NCBI GenBank assembly: GCA_032718565.1
Contig: JAVGVS010000313.1
Span: 230,116-294,115 of the forward strand
Source of the DNA: Distichodus sexfasciatus
Lineage: Eukaryota > Chordata > Actinopteri > Characiformes > Distichodontidae
Direction of reading: 5' to 3'
Length of the DNA: 64,000 nucleotides
This document shows positions 24,340 through 35,074 of the stretch, one piece after another. Position 1 is the stretch's first letter, and every line of letters begins with the position of its first letter. The notes beneath the pieces are model-generated. The model worked only from the letters and a program-made list of their open reading frames with translations, was not told where the DNA came from and searched no databases. A program made the position numbers and the translations under genes.

Positions 24340-24446
24340 TCATACACACACACACACACTTACACACACACGTGCTGGTGGTCACGCTAGCCCTGAGAGA
24401 CTTAGCTGTCCTGACACGCAAACACACACACTTATACACACACACA
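24340..24446 (+). repeat. (AC)n microsatellites
   Basis: Two CA tracts, near 24343-24374 and 24423-24446, separated by about 50 bp of normal sequence. His-Thr frames across them are artefacts. Confidence 0.9.
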
Positions 24447-24794
24447 AGCTTATTCATCCTTGCTTGACTCCACACATGCTGCACTCTTTCCTGCGTGCGT
24501 GTCAGGGCCGCTCTGACCGTTCAGCTTTATCCTTTTAGTCACATGACCCGCGTGACGTACCCAGTTCGGGTCATGGCCTGGGACGAGACCGACGGAAAGA
24601 TTTTATACGGTGCCGCTCAAGAAACGAACAGAAGAATGCGAGAGAGGTTTAGATGTTCTTGATGGGACTGTGTGACGGCTGAGAGGGGGATAAAAGTGTG
24701 AAAACTTTATATGAGCTCCTGAATTAACGTTAAACTCACATCAGGAACGGGCTTAACACAAGAAAAGTAATAGCACAATTCTCCTGACCGAAGA

Positions 24795-25046
24795 CGCCCC
24801 CTTGTGGCCAAAATAGAGAATGACAACCTTTAATAGTGTTGCCCCTTGTGGCCAAAAGAGGAATTGACAAGCATAACGCTGCTGCCCCCTTTGGGCCGAA
24901 AATTGGGAATGACAACCTTAGTAGTGTTGCCCGGGAATGACAATCTTAAAAGTGCTGCCCCTTGTGGCCAAAATTGGGAATGACAAGCTTGACGTGGTTG
25001 CCCCTTGTGGCCAAAATTGGGAATGACAAACTGGCGTTGTCCCTTT
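24795..25046 (-). repeat. 43-bp minisatellite, array 2 (inverted, diverged)
   Basis: Five to six units of 43 bp built on GCCCCTTGTGGCCAAAATTG then GGAATGACAA. Reverse-complemented, the core GGCCACAAGGGGC and the ATTCCC phrase align with the array at 6025-6945 at about 72% over a full unit with no indel. One unit is truncated near 24930. The first unit (24796-24811, GCCCCCTTGTGGCC) is one mismatch from the CTCF core. Confidence 0.85.
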
Positions 25047-25866
25047 TTTCTTCTTAAAACCCACTTACGCAGTTTTCAACCAAGATTCTGACTTTCAGAA
25101 TTTTTTAATAGAGATCTGGAGGTGAGAAGAGTCTACAAATGGTGAACACCAGTCTTATGCTAATTTTATATTTGTGCCAAATATTAGTTTTGGATTTTAC
25201 TTAAATTCTACAGTTGTATAATATGATAGTATGTAAATGTCTTAACTGATAAAAACTAATTTAAGAAAATAAAGCTTGGTGAACGAGACCCAATATTTCC
25301 ATTAAGTCACATTGAACAAGTTGGGAAATCCAGTAGGAACCATTAGTTTTTTGAGTGAACCAGCTTCAAATCGATGTTATTTTATCAGCACCTACATCTC
25401 ATATTGCTCTCATCAAACGCCTTCAACTTATGAGAGAGATTCCGCCCTTCCGGGAGTCATTTTCTCTCCCCCAGGGCTGGCCTTGATGTGCCGATGCCTC
25501 GGCCTAAATGTAGATCAAACGGGGCGAAAAGCGGATGAAAGCAAAGTGTAAAATGACAGGAGAGTTCACAGGTTTACACTATCTCCCCCCCACCCCATGC
25601 TCAGACGCAAAGAACGTTGCGGAACGAAGAGGTCAGGTCACGTAGAGGAGCTTCGACTGGACGAAATGTTTCCAACTGCTGACTTTATTTCTCCTGTTTT
25701 ACCAGCAATCATACATTTTCTCACAGGTTTGATTGTGATACAATATTATAACAATTCAATGGAAAACGATTCGAGGTCAACACAACAACATCAGAGTCCC
25801 GCTCCAAATGCCGGCTGATGGCTGCGATCTTCCAAGAGTTTGTCCCAGACCGGCAAAGCTACCACA
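25047..25866. other. unique sequence, no feature recognised
   Basis: No supported feature. Confidence 0.4.
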
Positions 25867-26009
25867 GAGGCACTCATGAGCAAGTTACCAAAAAGCTGTC
25901 CACCCGCTCCTTCACAGGTGGGTCAAATGCATTGATTGTGGTGCACTGTGTGCTGTGCTGTGCTGTGCTGCGGTGTGTTCACAATGACAAATATTCACTC
26001 ACTCACTTT
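25867..26009 (+). mobile_element. SINE-A copy 5, 5'-truncated
   Basis: Begins in the body at CACTCATGAGCAAG and runs through CGCTCCTTCACAGGTGGGTC to the tail GTTCACAATGACAAATATTC. A small TGCTG expansion (25957-25972) is present in the tail. Confidence 0.85.
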
Positions 26010-26887
26010 GAACGTGGCTCAAAATCCCTGTTTATGGCCAGAAATCAAAAGAGGGGGGGAAAATGGCAGCATTGTTCACCTTAATATTCAGTTACATAAG
26101 ACACACTCTCTTCTACTGGCACGGTTTTCGGCAAATACCTCTCGGCCTTGCCGTTAATAGAAGCTGGTCAAGGCCTTGCACGCCGTTGCATCATGTCTTA
26201 CATCAGCGGGCCACTAACGCCGGCCTTATTTCTCTGCGCTAATCAGAATTACGGCAAGACAAAAGCCGGGACGGCGCTGAAAAGAAAAATTCTCCGTTTA
26301 AAAGACACGGCGTTTCCCACTTCCATTTGGCCCGTCGCATTTTGGACGGTCCGGTCCAAACTGGGCCCGAGTCCGAGTCAAACTCTCTCCAGGAAGCCTC
26401 GTTAACAACTTCCAGCCTCCAGTGCTGCTGGCCCGTGCTGGAGAATGAGGTGAGAATATGAAACGAAAAGAAAGTTGTTTACCTCAGTTCTGGGCTTAAT
26501 TAGCCTCACGGGAGTTTTATACAATATTTATGTTATATTTTATGACGCCTTGCGTTGGGCTCGGGTACGTTTTGTGAGAACAGTCGTCGATTACGTTGTG
26601 ACAAAAATGTTAAGTAGCGTTGGAATTTCTAAATCAGACTCATCTTTATTAAACGGTTTGTTGTGTACATTAAGATGTACAATAATCCGTAATAATGCAA
26701 TAGATTAGAACAAACACTTTGTTGCACATCTCCGTTCCAGAAAGAAGAGTTACGAAAGGGTTACGTAACTACACAAAAGGTTGACCTTTTTCACCACAGT
26801 TTTCCTTATTTCTCGGTATTTAACACGGGCGTAATTCACAAGTTTCATCGCGATACGATATTATATCGATTCCTCAGACAAGAAGAT
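26010..26887. other. unique sequence, no feature recognised
   Basis: Fairly GC-rich at 26140-26400. No supported gene. Confidence 0.4.
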
Positions 26888-27535
26888 CAGTGTTGGGGAG
26901 TAACGGAATACATGTACCGGCGTTACGTATTTAGAATACAAAATATGAGTAAATGTATTCCGTTACAGTTACCGTTTAAATAGGTGATAATTAGAATACA
27001 GTTACTTTGTTGAAATAAATGGATTACGCGGCGGTCTTTTCCTGTTTCATATGTTACGCTATCCCCTCTCTATCCCCTCTCTATCCCCTCTCTAATTTTG
27101 GTAATTCCACGCATTGCCGGAAACCCAAACAAACACGCAATAAGAGGCTCTAATGTAAGCGCCCTGTTAATGTTGGTGGCGTCAGTTACACAATGGAGCC
27201 GGAGCCAGCACAACAGAGCCAGCAGTGCCCGGGCAGGAATGCATTTCTTACTCGGAAATTTCGTCTTTGCTCCTCTACAGTAAATATATTGTCTATTCAG
27301 GGAGATTTGGGCTTAACAGCCAAAAGGTAGAGAAAAACAAACAAGAATTTGCAGGATGTGATTGCTACATTCATGTAGTTGTAAAAAGCATGACAAAATA
27401 TTAAGTAATCCAAAGTATTCAGAATACGTTACTCACACTGAGTAACTTAACAGAATATGTTACAAACTACATTTTGGGGCATGTATTCTGTAATCTGTAG
27501 TGGAATACATTTTAAAAGTAACCTTCCCAACACTG
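26888..27535. mobile_element. non-autonomous hAT-like element
   Basis: The termini CAGTGTTGGGGAGTAACGG and (reverse-complemented right end) CAGTGTTGGGAAGGTTAC form inverted repeats. Subterminal regions on both sides carry GGAATACAT/ACGTTACT phrases. Flanking 8-mers AAGAAGAT (26880-26887) and AACAAGAT (27536-27543) match at seven of eight positions, fitting an 8-bp hAT target duplication. The 648-bp body has no transposase. It carries three 12-bp CTATCCCCTCTC units at 27059-27094. Confidence 0.85.
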
Positions 27536-27543
27536 AACAAGAT

Positions 27544-28285
27544 TGACGTGACATAATATATTCTGGTTTAACCAGAATAATCACCTCAAATCACAAAAAA
27601 AGCAACTAAAATATCATTTGGCATTTTTATTTCCGAGCTCAACCAGACATTCAAATGGAAAAGTTCTCTTTGAATAAAAATAGACCTCCTGTTCAATATA
27701 AAACGATGTTAAAATATTTATGAAGTTGGTTTGATGCTTTTTAAATTTCAGTTATGAATCAGACTGGTATTTGTGAAAGTGCTCTATGTAAAGAAGAAAA
27801 AGTCAGTAAAGTCTGTTTCATGTGTTTAAACACAGTACAGTACAGTCGGGTTAAAACATGGGCCTCACACACACAAACACACACACGAACACACACACAC
27901 AAGATTGCACTTCCATTTCACCATTTTTGGGGTATTTTTCTCCCCAATCCACAATGAATTTGAAACCAGGTCATGCGCTTATCGACGGAAAGACTGACAC
28001 AAATGATCACAGAAGACGACAGAGGATCAACATTTTCCTCCCGTTTGTCTTCGTATCGGTTTCAATCGGGTCATTAATCTTGTCATAAATTCGTCACTGT
28101 CATGAAATAAATCTTTATTTCTGACCAAATCAAGATGGTGGAGCGATGTTGGCCCAACGTTACGTCAACCTACACAAAACCTATAGGACGTGTTCGAGGC
28201 GCTATATATTTATATAAATAAGAGTTTTGCCTCCACCTTGTGGCTAAAAAATGTAACTACAAATGACACATAACGGGAAATGACG
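27544..28285. other. unique sequence with (AC)n tract
   Basis: CA repeat at 27866-27903. Otherwise no recognised feature. Confidence 0.45.
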
Positions 28286-28345
28286 CGTTTTCGTCTTGAC
28301 CACTAGAGGGAGCCAAAGCGGCGTGATTTTACATAGTAATGTTCG
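28286..28345 (+). repeat. dispersed short repeat core with CTCF-like motif, copy 1
   Basis: The phrase CTTGACCACTAGAGGGAGCC followed by AAAGCGGCGTGATTTTACAT resembles 38096-38148 and the reverse complement of 50741-50794. CCACTAGAGGG at 28300-28310 fits the CTCF core well. Confidence 0.45.
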
Positions 28346-29400
28346 GATTCTTATGCAATTTTTTGCACTATTAAAAAGAAACAAGCTTAATTTTTTTTGC
28401 AGCATAATTTATAACATTTCTCCTTGCTGAAAGCAGTTGTAGCTGTGAAAATGACTTTTGATTTATCATGATATGATTTTATCAGTGTCATTTTAAGAAC
28501 ATTGTTTCAGACTGGCTCAATGCAGTCCCATCCAGATGAATATTAAATAAATAAAAAATAAAGACAGTAACAAATAAAAACTTTCTGTCATGGAGTCAAA
28601 CTTCTTGGCAGAACAAACTAAGTCACTTGTAAGCCAAACCATTATGTAATCTCCTTGGAAATATTTATTTGAGGATTTATACACAATTGTAGGTATTCAA
28701 AAAACTGATTTTTACGCAGTCTGCAGTCTTGGAGCCACACAGACGAGCCATGATCATGAAACAATAATCATAAATGCAGACAATATTCATAATAATTAGC
28801 TTCATGTAATGACGGGAGAAGCTGGAAGGAGAAGTGTATATTCAGATATTGCAACTCTCACAGTACATCCATCGATGGTAAAATACACTAACGTAATACT
28901 GCTAATATTTTAATTAGTAATTATCATGCATCTAAATATTTGCTTTGATAAAGGATCTTTTAAAACCGATATTGATTTTAATATTTGTGGATAATGTCTA
29001 ATTTTATTCATTTATTTAGTCAAAACAAAACATTTAAAAATGTTTTGACATAATAAGATAACAATAATGGAACTAGTTATAACTAAATTAATAAATAAGC
29101 TAATTTTATTGACATTTATTATAGAAACAAGGTATTAATATGGAAACATTTCGATAAAATAAGCCAAACATAAAAATATCAAATAGTTGCAGTGTTGCCA
29201 TCTGGTGGACAAACTACGCAATGACGACACTCATAACAACGAGGAAAGACTCGTGTCCCATTCCACCGTTTCTTGTTTGAAATTAATCTGCCTCATATTA
29301 GCAGTGATATAAATTTATTGGCCAGGCTCTAATTTACATAAACCCCATATTATTTGCATATAAATATGTGCATCTTTTTCACTAAAAACACACCAATGCA
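28346..29400. other. AT-rich low-repeat sequence
   Basis: No gene. Around 28720-28850 there are several homeodomain-like (TAATTAG) and SOX-like (ACAATA) words in otherwise unique DNA, which could be a regulatory element. The motifs are short and prove nothing alone. Confidence 0.35.
29197..29208 (-). promoter_or_regulatory. perfect CTCF-core match
   Basis: GCCATCTGGTGG is a full match to the reverse complement of the CTCF core CCASYAGRKGGC. Binding is not shown by the motif. Confidence 0.4.
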
Positions 29401-29562
29401 GGTGTATAATAACATCATAACATTATAATCACCCACCTAATATTGAGTATGTTTAATTGCAGCCTAATTTATACAACTTAATGCCAGAAATCATAGAAAC
29501 CACATAATTAATTTTATTCACTTCACCGCTGCATGGTCATAATGTTATGGCTGATCGGTGTA
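29401..29562. mobile_element. Tc1/mariner-type MITE
   Basis: The right end GGTCATAATGTTATGGCTGA then TCGGTGTA is mirrored on the left by CATAACATTATAATCACCC. The same terminal phrase, GGTCATAATGTTA, follows the Tc1-like transposase remnant at 59650-59937. This 160-bp element is therefore probably an internally deleted relative. Confidence 0.75.
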
Positions 29563-30969
29563 AATTCCAGCACATCTTAGCATTTGGGTTTTTGGTCATT
29601 ACTCGGCCTTTCTTAACCTCCTTGAGGGAAAACAAACCACTGCAGTAATTAGAAAGCTTCTCTGTAATTGAGGAATCTGAGGCTCGTTTGCACTTGTGAA
29701 CTCGCCCCAGAGTCGCCAGACACCGGTAATGTGATCCGGGAATAATTCAGCTTTAAACGTTCTCTAATAGCCCACCAATTGTCCAGATCTCATTATTTTC
29801 CTCAGCAGACACAGGACACAGGTGCGTTTTGAGAGGAGACGGATTTCGGGGGCTTCGCAGGTCACAAAATTAACATCAAGTCGGTTTCTAATGGAAGCAG
29901 ATGGAAGAGGTGAAAAGTGGGGAAATGCCGAAAGTCAAGGGTTTAAAGAAGGACTCCACATAATAATAATAATAATATTTTCTTTTTTTGGAAATTCTCT
30001 AAATACTGGAATCTTAAACCTGAAGGCAGATTAACCACTACAAAAAGTCGTCGAAATGGAATTCCTGCACAAATCACCTTCATTCTGACCGCGAGTAAAG
30101 GACGCTGTGACAATGTCAGGTTTAAATGACCAAACTTGGCTAGTTTGAGGGTTTTTGCGTTTACTAGCGGCTTCCCGCACTCGGCCGAGTCTTTGAGCGC
30201 CGGCTAAATCTCGGCTTTAGGCTCTTCTTTTGAGGCTGGCATTAGTTGTTTTGCGCTGGCATTGGGCTGATAACGCCAGCTCAAGACCACTACGGACCTG
30301 TCATTGTTTTCCACCGGTGAGTTGCGCCTTTAATCCAGCTCTTAGCGTTCCCAAGTCGATGGGGTCTTTATCCCAGCATTCCCCAACATTCCGTCAGTGC
30401 TACGACGACTGCGAAAAAGACGCGGATGAAGGAATCAGTCGTCCTTCTCTACATTTCCTTTTTTAATATGTATTCTTGTTGCAGTATCAATGAGAGCCCC
30501 GGCCTGGTTTCATGAGAGCAAGATAAACTCAGGAACCTCGGAATCGCGCGTGCTGTCGTGACCTTACTTTTGAAAAAAATAATAATGAGGTGGACGAGGG
30601 GAAAAAAAAAACGAGATTTAGCGAGAACAATGCGATTGTTTTGCGCAAAAGCTAAACAGTAGTTGGAAACCCTGAAAAGGAGCGTCCGGTGCCAAACTAA
30701 ACTAACTGGGACCCCTGAGCCGGTACAATGGTCCCAATCTAAAGCTATGAAAGGATATGAGGCTCCTCCACATAAACAGTCGGCAGACATCCTGCACGGC
30801 TAACAAAAGGTAACGCAAGACTAGCGCTGATTCGGCCAAACGAGGACGTGACCAGATAAAAATCACAATAAAGCTGCAATATCACTGAGGTCCAAACAAA
30901 TTGAGGTGAATGCCTGCTCAGAAACAAGAGCAAGGTCTTCACGCTTTGTGCAAACATGCTAAACCAAAA
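29563..30969. other. unique sequence, no feature recognised
   Basis: No supported gene. A 113-codon minus frame (30449-30790) has no recognisable domain. Confidence 0.45.
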
Positions 30970-31125
30970 TGACCATGTGACCTCTGCAAAGAAAGCTTTA
31001 TTTGACAGCAGTGGGATGGTACCTTGCTCATGAGTACCCCAATGCTACCTTTACTGGTCTGGAATTTGAACCAGTGACCTTCTGACCATGGGGCCAACTC
31101 CCTGACCATTACGCTACTAGCTGCT
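30970..31125 (-). mobile_element. SINE-A copy 6, internally deleted
   Basis: It has ATGTGACCTCTGC at one side and GAACCAGTGACCTTCTGACC through CCATTACGCTAC at the tRNA-like head. The central block is shortened. It is the first of a run of same-strand SINE-A pieces. Confidence 0.8.
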
Positions 31126-31130
31126 GCAGA

Positions 31131-31257
31131 CGTCTGCATTTGACCCATCCATGAAGGAGCGGGAGTTTTATCAGCCCCGTGGAGCAGTGCTTGGTTACGG
31201 TGGCATCATTACTGGCCCGGGATATGAACTGGCTACCCTCTGATCACCAGGTCAACT
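31131..31257 (-). mobile_element. SINE-A copy 7, partial
   Basis: Reads TGCATTTGACCCATCCATGA, GAGCAGTGCTTGG and a head ending CTCTGATCACCAGGTCAACT. It abuts copy 6 within 6 bp. Confidence 0.8.
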
Positions 31258-31439
31258 GATGGCAGGAGGACGTTGGTTCCACCACTGGTTGAGCCAAAAC
31301 TGAAGAGTCTTGATGCTCTGAGAGGACCAGAAGTGACACGCTGCTTGATTAGTGTTGATCGCTAAGGAGGTGCAGTTCCATTCTTGGCCTTGAAGGTTGT
31401 GATTATAAGTTCTTTGGATCATCTCCATTGGTAGTGTCA

Positions 31440-31475
31440 TTTAATCCAAGACTAGGCTTAAACTAAGCTTACTGT
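31440..31475. mobile_element. small MITE (SM family) end fragment
   Basis: TTAATCCAAGACTAGGCTTA is the conserved subterminal block of the SM MITE. Only one end is present, next to SINE-A copy 8. Confidence 0.55.
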
Positions 31476-31480
31476 AGATG

Positions 31481-31566
31481 CTACTTTGTTCATGAATACC
31501 TCAGTGGTACCTCTACCGGTCTGAGACTTGAGCTGGCGACCTTCTGATCGTGAGGTCAGCTCCCTA
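31481..31566 (-). mobile_element. SINE-A copy 8, head half
   Basis: GAATACCTCAGTGGTACCTC and CGACCTTCTGATCGTGAGGT are conserved. The tail half is absent. Confidence 0.8.
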
Positions 31567-32410
31567 AATGAGGTGTACTTCTGAAATGGACGGCGTGCTA
31601 GATAAGAGACGCAAACGTACAATGCTGTATTTTCTCAAACAGTAGCATCACCGCAACCACAAATGAGCTTTATCTTGACTTTCTAGCCCTGATTGTTCGC
31701 TCACGAATATTTGTGGTAAAACCTTCCTGACCTCGGAATCAGCTTCATCAAAAAATGCACCCCGTATTCAATTGGACTTCCACGTAAATAGTTGGTCCAT
31801 TAAAGCCAGGCGACGTACTAAAATACTGTAAACAGTTTACGCTACGCTGCCTCAATATGAGGAAATGTACGAATGCTATTCCACCCAGTTTTGCAGATCT
31901 CAATGGGCGAAAAAAAGGGAGCTTGGAGGGGTCAGGCTCATTCATTTGTTGAGGAAGAGGTGTGTGTATATGTGTGTGTGCCCGAGTTGGATTCGCGTCG
32001 CCACAGGCATGGGTACACACTTAGCAGGTGTGTCGTGATTTTCGCGCCGTGTTTAGTCTGCGTGGAACCAAAACATTTGGGCCTTTGCTCGTTCTACAAT
32101 GAAGCAGGAAAGAAATCACCCTCAATGGACGGCCCACTTCAGCCCATTAGCGTGCCCGAGGCTCGCCGAATTGTGCGGGGAAACAGTGGGGTATTGACAA
32201 AGCCAATTAAATCTAGGTTGGACTGGCTGAGGTGGAAACGTGAATTTTTGATAACCTCCATCAGGGGAATAAAATTTCACGTAGTGCACAAAGAAAAGAA
32301 AGTCTGGGATTTAGCTGTGCTAGGTCTTCTATTTGACAGAACAACATCCAGTTACACTTCCTTAGGTCACTTTTGGTACCTCATGGTCACTGCAGGCTGG
32401 GAGAGAAGGG
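31567..32410. other. unique sequence with the window's longest open frame
   Basis: A 251-codon plus-strand frame (31873-32628) crosses this stretch. It has no recognisable domain, includes telomere-like repeats and one arm of an inverted repeat, and lacks supporting context. I do not call it a gene. Confidence 0.45.
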
Positions 32411-32572
32411 TCTGGCTGCAGACCTCCTCTGTGGGTAAGCTCAAGGACGAAGGACCGTACCTAACCCTAACCCTAACCATAATCGTAGTTATATTTATGA
32501 CGTCATTTCCTTTCCTTCAGAGGAGATGTCCTGACAGAGGAGATTTAACCACAGAGGAGGTCTGCAGCCAGA
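32411..32572. repeat. perfect 24-bp inverted repeat with telomere-like loop
   Basis: 32411-32434 (starting TCTGGCTGCAGACC) and 32549-32572 (ending GGTCTGCAGCCAGA) are exact reverse complements across 24 bp, with a 114-bp loop. The loop holds three CCTAACC-type units at 32459-32480. GTGG|GTAAGC ends the left arm and TTTCCTTTCCTTCAG|AG precedes the right arm, so an 86-bp intron is formally possible. Function unknown. Confidence 0.7.
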
Positions 32573-32769
32573 CTCTCTTGGGCTGGGAACATCCCGCAAG
32601 ATCCGCAGTAGCTTTGGAGATGCTCTGACTAGGTAGTCTAGATGTCAAAGTCGCTCAAATCCTTACATTAGCCCATTTTTAACGTATCCAACATCTCAAC
32701 TTCAAGAACAAAATCTTCATTAGCTGTGTCAAATGTCCCACTCGCTTCTAAGGTGAGTGACCAGCACCT

Positions 32770-32840
32770 GAAGTACAATGCTTGGAGACGGTACCTGATA
32801 CCTTGCTCAGCTCAGTGGTACCGGTTTGGGATTTGAACCA
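32770..32840 (-). mobile_element. SINE-A copy 9, fragment
   Basis: AATGCTTGGAGACGGTACC, CTCAGTGGTACCGG and TTTGGGATTTGAACCA represent the middle and part of the head. It abuts copy 10 directly. Confidence 0.75.
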
Positions 32841-34112
32841 CATGTGACCTCCGTCCAGCCGTGAAGGAGCAGTAGGTGGCTGGGATGGGCAGCGCCTAGG
32901 GGAGCAGTGCTTGGGTATGATACCTTGCTCATGAGTACCTCTGTGGTGTCTTTAACACTGTGGTACCTGACTGTACCTCAGTGGTGCCTTTAACTCAGAG
33001 GTACTTCACTGTACCTCAGTGGTACCTTTAACACAGTGGTACCTCACTGTGTATCAGTGGTACCTTTAACACAGTGGTACTTCACATGTACCTCAGTGGT
33101 ACCTTTAACACAGTGGTACTTCACTGTACTTCAGTGGTACCTTTAACACTGTGGTACCTTTAAGATAGTGGTACCTCACTGTGCATCAGTGGTACCTTTA
33201 ACACAGTGGTACTTCACATGTACCTCAGTGGTACCTTTAACACAGTGGTACTTCACTGTACTTCAGTGGTACCTTTAACACTGTGGTACCTTTAAGATAG
33301 TGGTACCTCACTGTGCATCAGTGGTACCTTTAACACAGTGGTACTTCACATGTACCTCAGTGGTACCTTTAACACAGTGGTACTTCACTGTACTTCAGTG
33401 GTACCTTTAACACTGTGGTACCTTTAAGATAGTGGTACCTCACTGTGCATCAGTGGTACCTTTAACACAGTGGTACTTCACATGTACCTCAGTGGTACCT
33501 TTAACACAGTGGTACTTCACTGTACTTCAGTGGTACCTTTAACACTGTGGTACCTTTAAGATAGTGGTACCTCACTGTGCATCAGTGGTACCTTTAACAC
33601 AGTGGTACTTCACATGTACCTCAGTGGTACCTTTAACACAGTGGTACTTCACTGTACTTCAGTGGTACCTTTAACTCAGAGGTACTTCACTGTACTTCAG
33701 CAGTACCTTTAACAATGTGGTACCTCAGTGGTACTTTTAACACAGTGGTAGCTCACATGTACCTCAGTGGTGCCTTTAACATAGTTGTACCTGACTGTAC
33801 CTAAGTGGTACCTTTAACACAGCAGTACTTCACTGTACTTCAGTGGTACCTTTAACACAGTGGTACCTTGCTGTACCTCAGTGGTACCTTTAACACAGTG
33901 CTACCTCATATGCACATCAGTGGTGCCTTTAACTCAGAGGTACATAACTGTACTTCAGTGGTACCTTTAACACTGTGGTACCTCAGTGGTAGCTTTAACA
34001 CAGCGGTACCTCACTGTACCTCAGTGGTACCTTTAACACAGTGGTACCTGACTGTACCACTTGAACCAACGACCTTCTGGTCACAGGGTCAACTCCCTAA
34101 CCATTACATAAC
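32841..34112 (-). mobile_element. SINE-A copy 10, split by an internal minisatellite
   Basis: The left side starts in SINE-A (ATGTGACCTCCGTCC, GAGCAGTGCTTGGGTATGAT, CTTGCTCATGAGTACCTC). The right side ends with the SINE-A head (TTGAACCAACGACCTTCTGG, AACTCCCTAACCATTAC). Between them, at the exact SINE position that normally reads TACCTCAGTGGTACCTTTAA, lies about 1.1 kb of tandem repeat made of that same phrase. The simplest reading is a SINE whose internal GGTACC block expanded into a minisatellite. Confidence 0.85.
32945..34060 (-). repeat. hierarchical minisatellite, 132-bp higher-order unit
   Basis: The basic unit is about 38 bp: TGGTACCTTTAACACAGTGG then TACTTCACTGTACCTCAG. From about 33049 to 33675 units of 39, 38, 17 and 38 bp form a 132-bp block. 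The landmark GTGCATCAG or GTGTATCAG recurs at 33049, 33181, 33313, 33445 and 33577, exactly 132 bp apart. The blocks are nearly identical, which suggests recent expansion. The flanking units are more diverged. Confidence 0.95.
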
Positions 34113-35071
34113 CAACGTTTCAATTTCCCCTCTTTTCCTGCTTGGAGTTGAGCTTGAATTTTTGGCTAAGAGCCCCATTTTAAAATGAAAGCATTAGATC
34201 AAGCTAACATCTTCCACCTAACATCTTCCCTCATGAGAAACATGGCTCGAGGCGTGTCATATGACCTCAGAGCGCCAAATGATGTCATCTAACCGGGTTA
34301 CGGTCCACAATACCCTTCCCTGTTCAAGTCGGGGCTCTCCCAAACGATGGGCCCCGATCAGACTCAGTGCTAATAGCGGGAGAGATGGATGCTAAACATG
34401 ATGGGAAGTGACGAGCTAATCGGCCGAGTCTTCGACAGCGATGCGCAACACACAAACCATCTCAGAACTTTAAGAACAAACTATTGCGTGGCGTTGAATC
34501 GACCTAATCACTCCCGTGCCGTTCAACACCCAGATGGCGCGTTTCCCAAACTGCTATTTTTAGTGGTCTTTTCCCCCTTGTAGATGACTTTTTCCCACAA
34601 TTTCGCTCTCACAGCCATATGTATACACTGTAAGAGAAGAAAAAAACGGCCCTCAGTCCACCCCTCCCCTCTTGCCCCTACAGGCCCTAATCACTTAGCG
34701 TCCGTGTGGAGCGTTCCCAGTGGCTGGCTGCGAGGGTCAGGCGTGGGACAAGTGGGCATGGGAAAAAATGCAACAATTATATCATTTCCTGCTCTGCCTG
34801 AAGCACAGAAAAAAAGAGGGGGAGGGTTCACAGAAAAAAAAGGCAGCCGAATTTTACGTGGAAAGCTGAAGGCTCCCATCCGAGCACCTGACCTGCCTTT
34901 TTAGGCATTTGACAGTCATCAGCAAGGAATGTTTTGTCTAGATTAGCTGCAGATTTTAGATTAATAATGACGTCGGGAAAGAGGATATCAGCTCTCCCAT
35001 AGCAGGGCGCTTGTTGGAGTGTGACCCTGGTACTGATGCAGAGATTTACAGCACATTTGTTCCTGATATAG
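34113..35071. other. unique sequence, no feature recognised
   Basis: No supported feature. Short A-rich runs near 34805-34845. Confidence 0.4.
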
Positions 35072-35074
35072 TTA

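Noticed and set aside
571..25046. Large inverted segmental duplication carrying the 22-bp and 43-bp arrays
   Set aside because: Both families are inverted at 23-25 kb, but their order is not mirrored and the DNA between them does not match.
32457..32482. Interstitial telomere
   Set aside because: Only about three CCTAACC-type units, too short to be called a telomere remnant.
31873..32628. 251-codon open frame, the longest in the window
   Set aside because: No domain, signal or compositional hint of coding; it crosses telomere-like units and one arm of an inverted repeat, with no supporting splice or poly-A context beyond chance.
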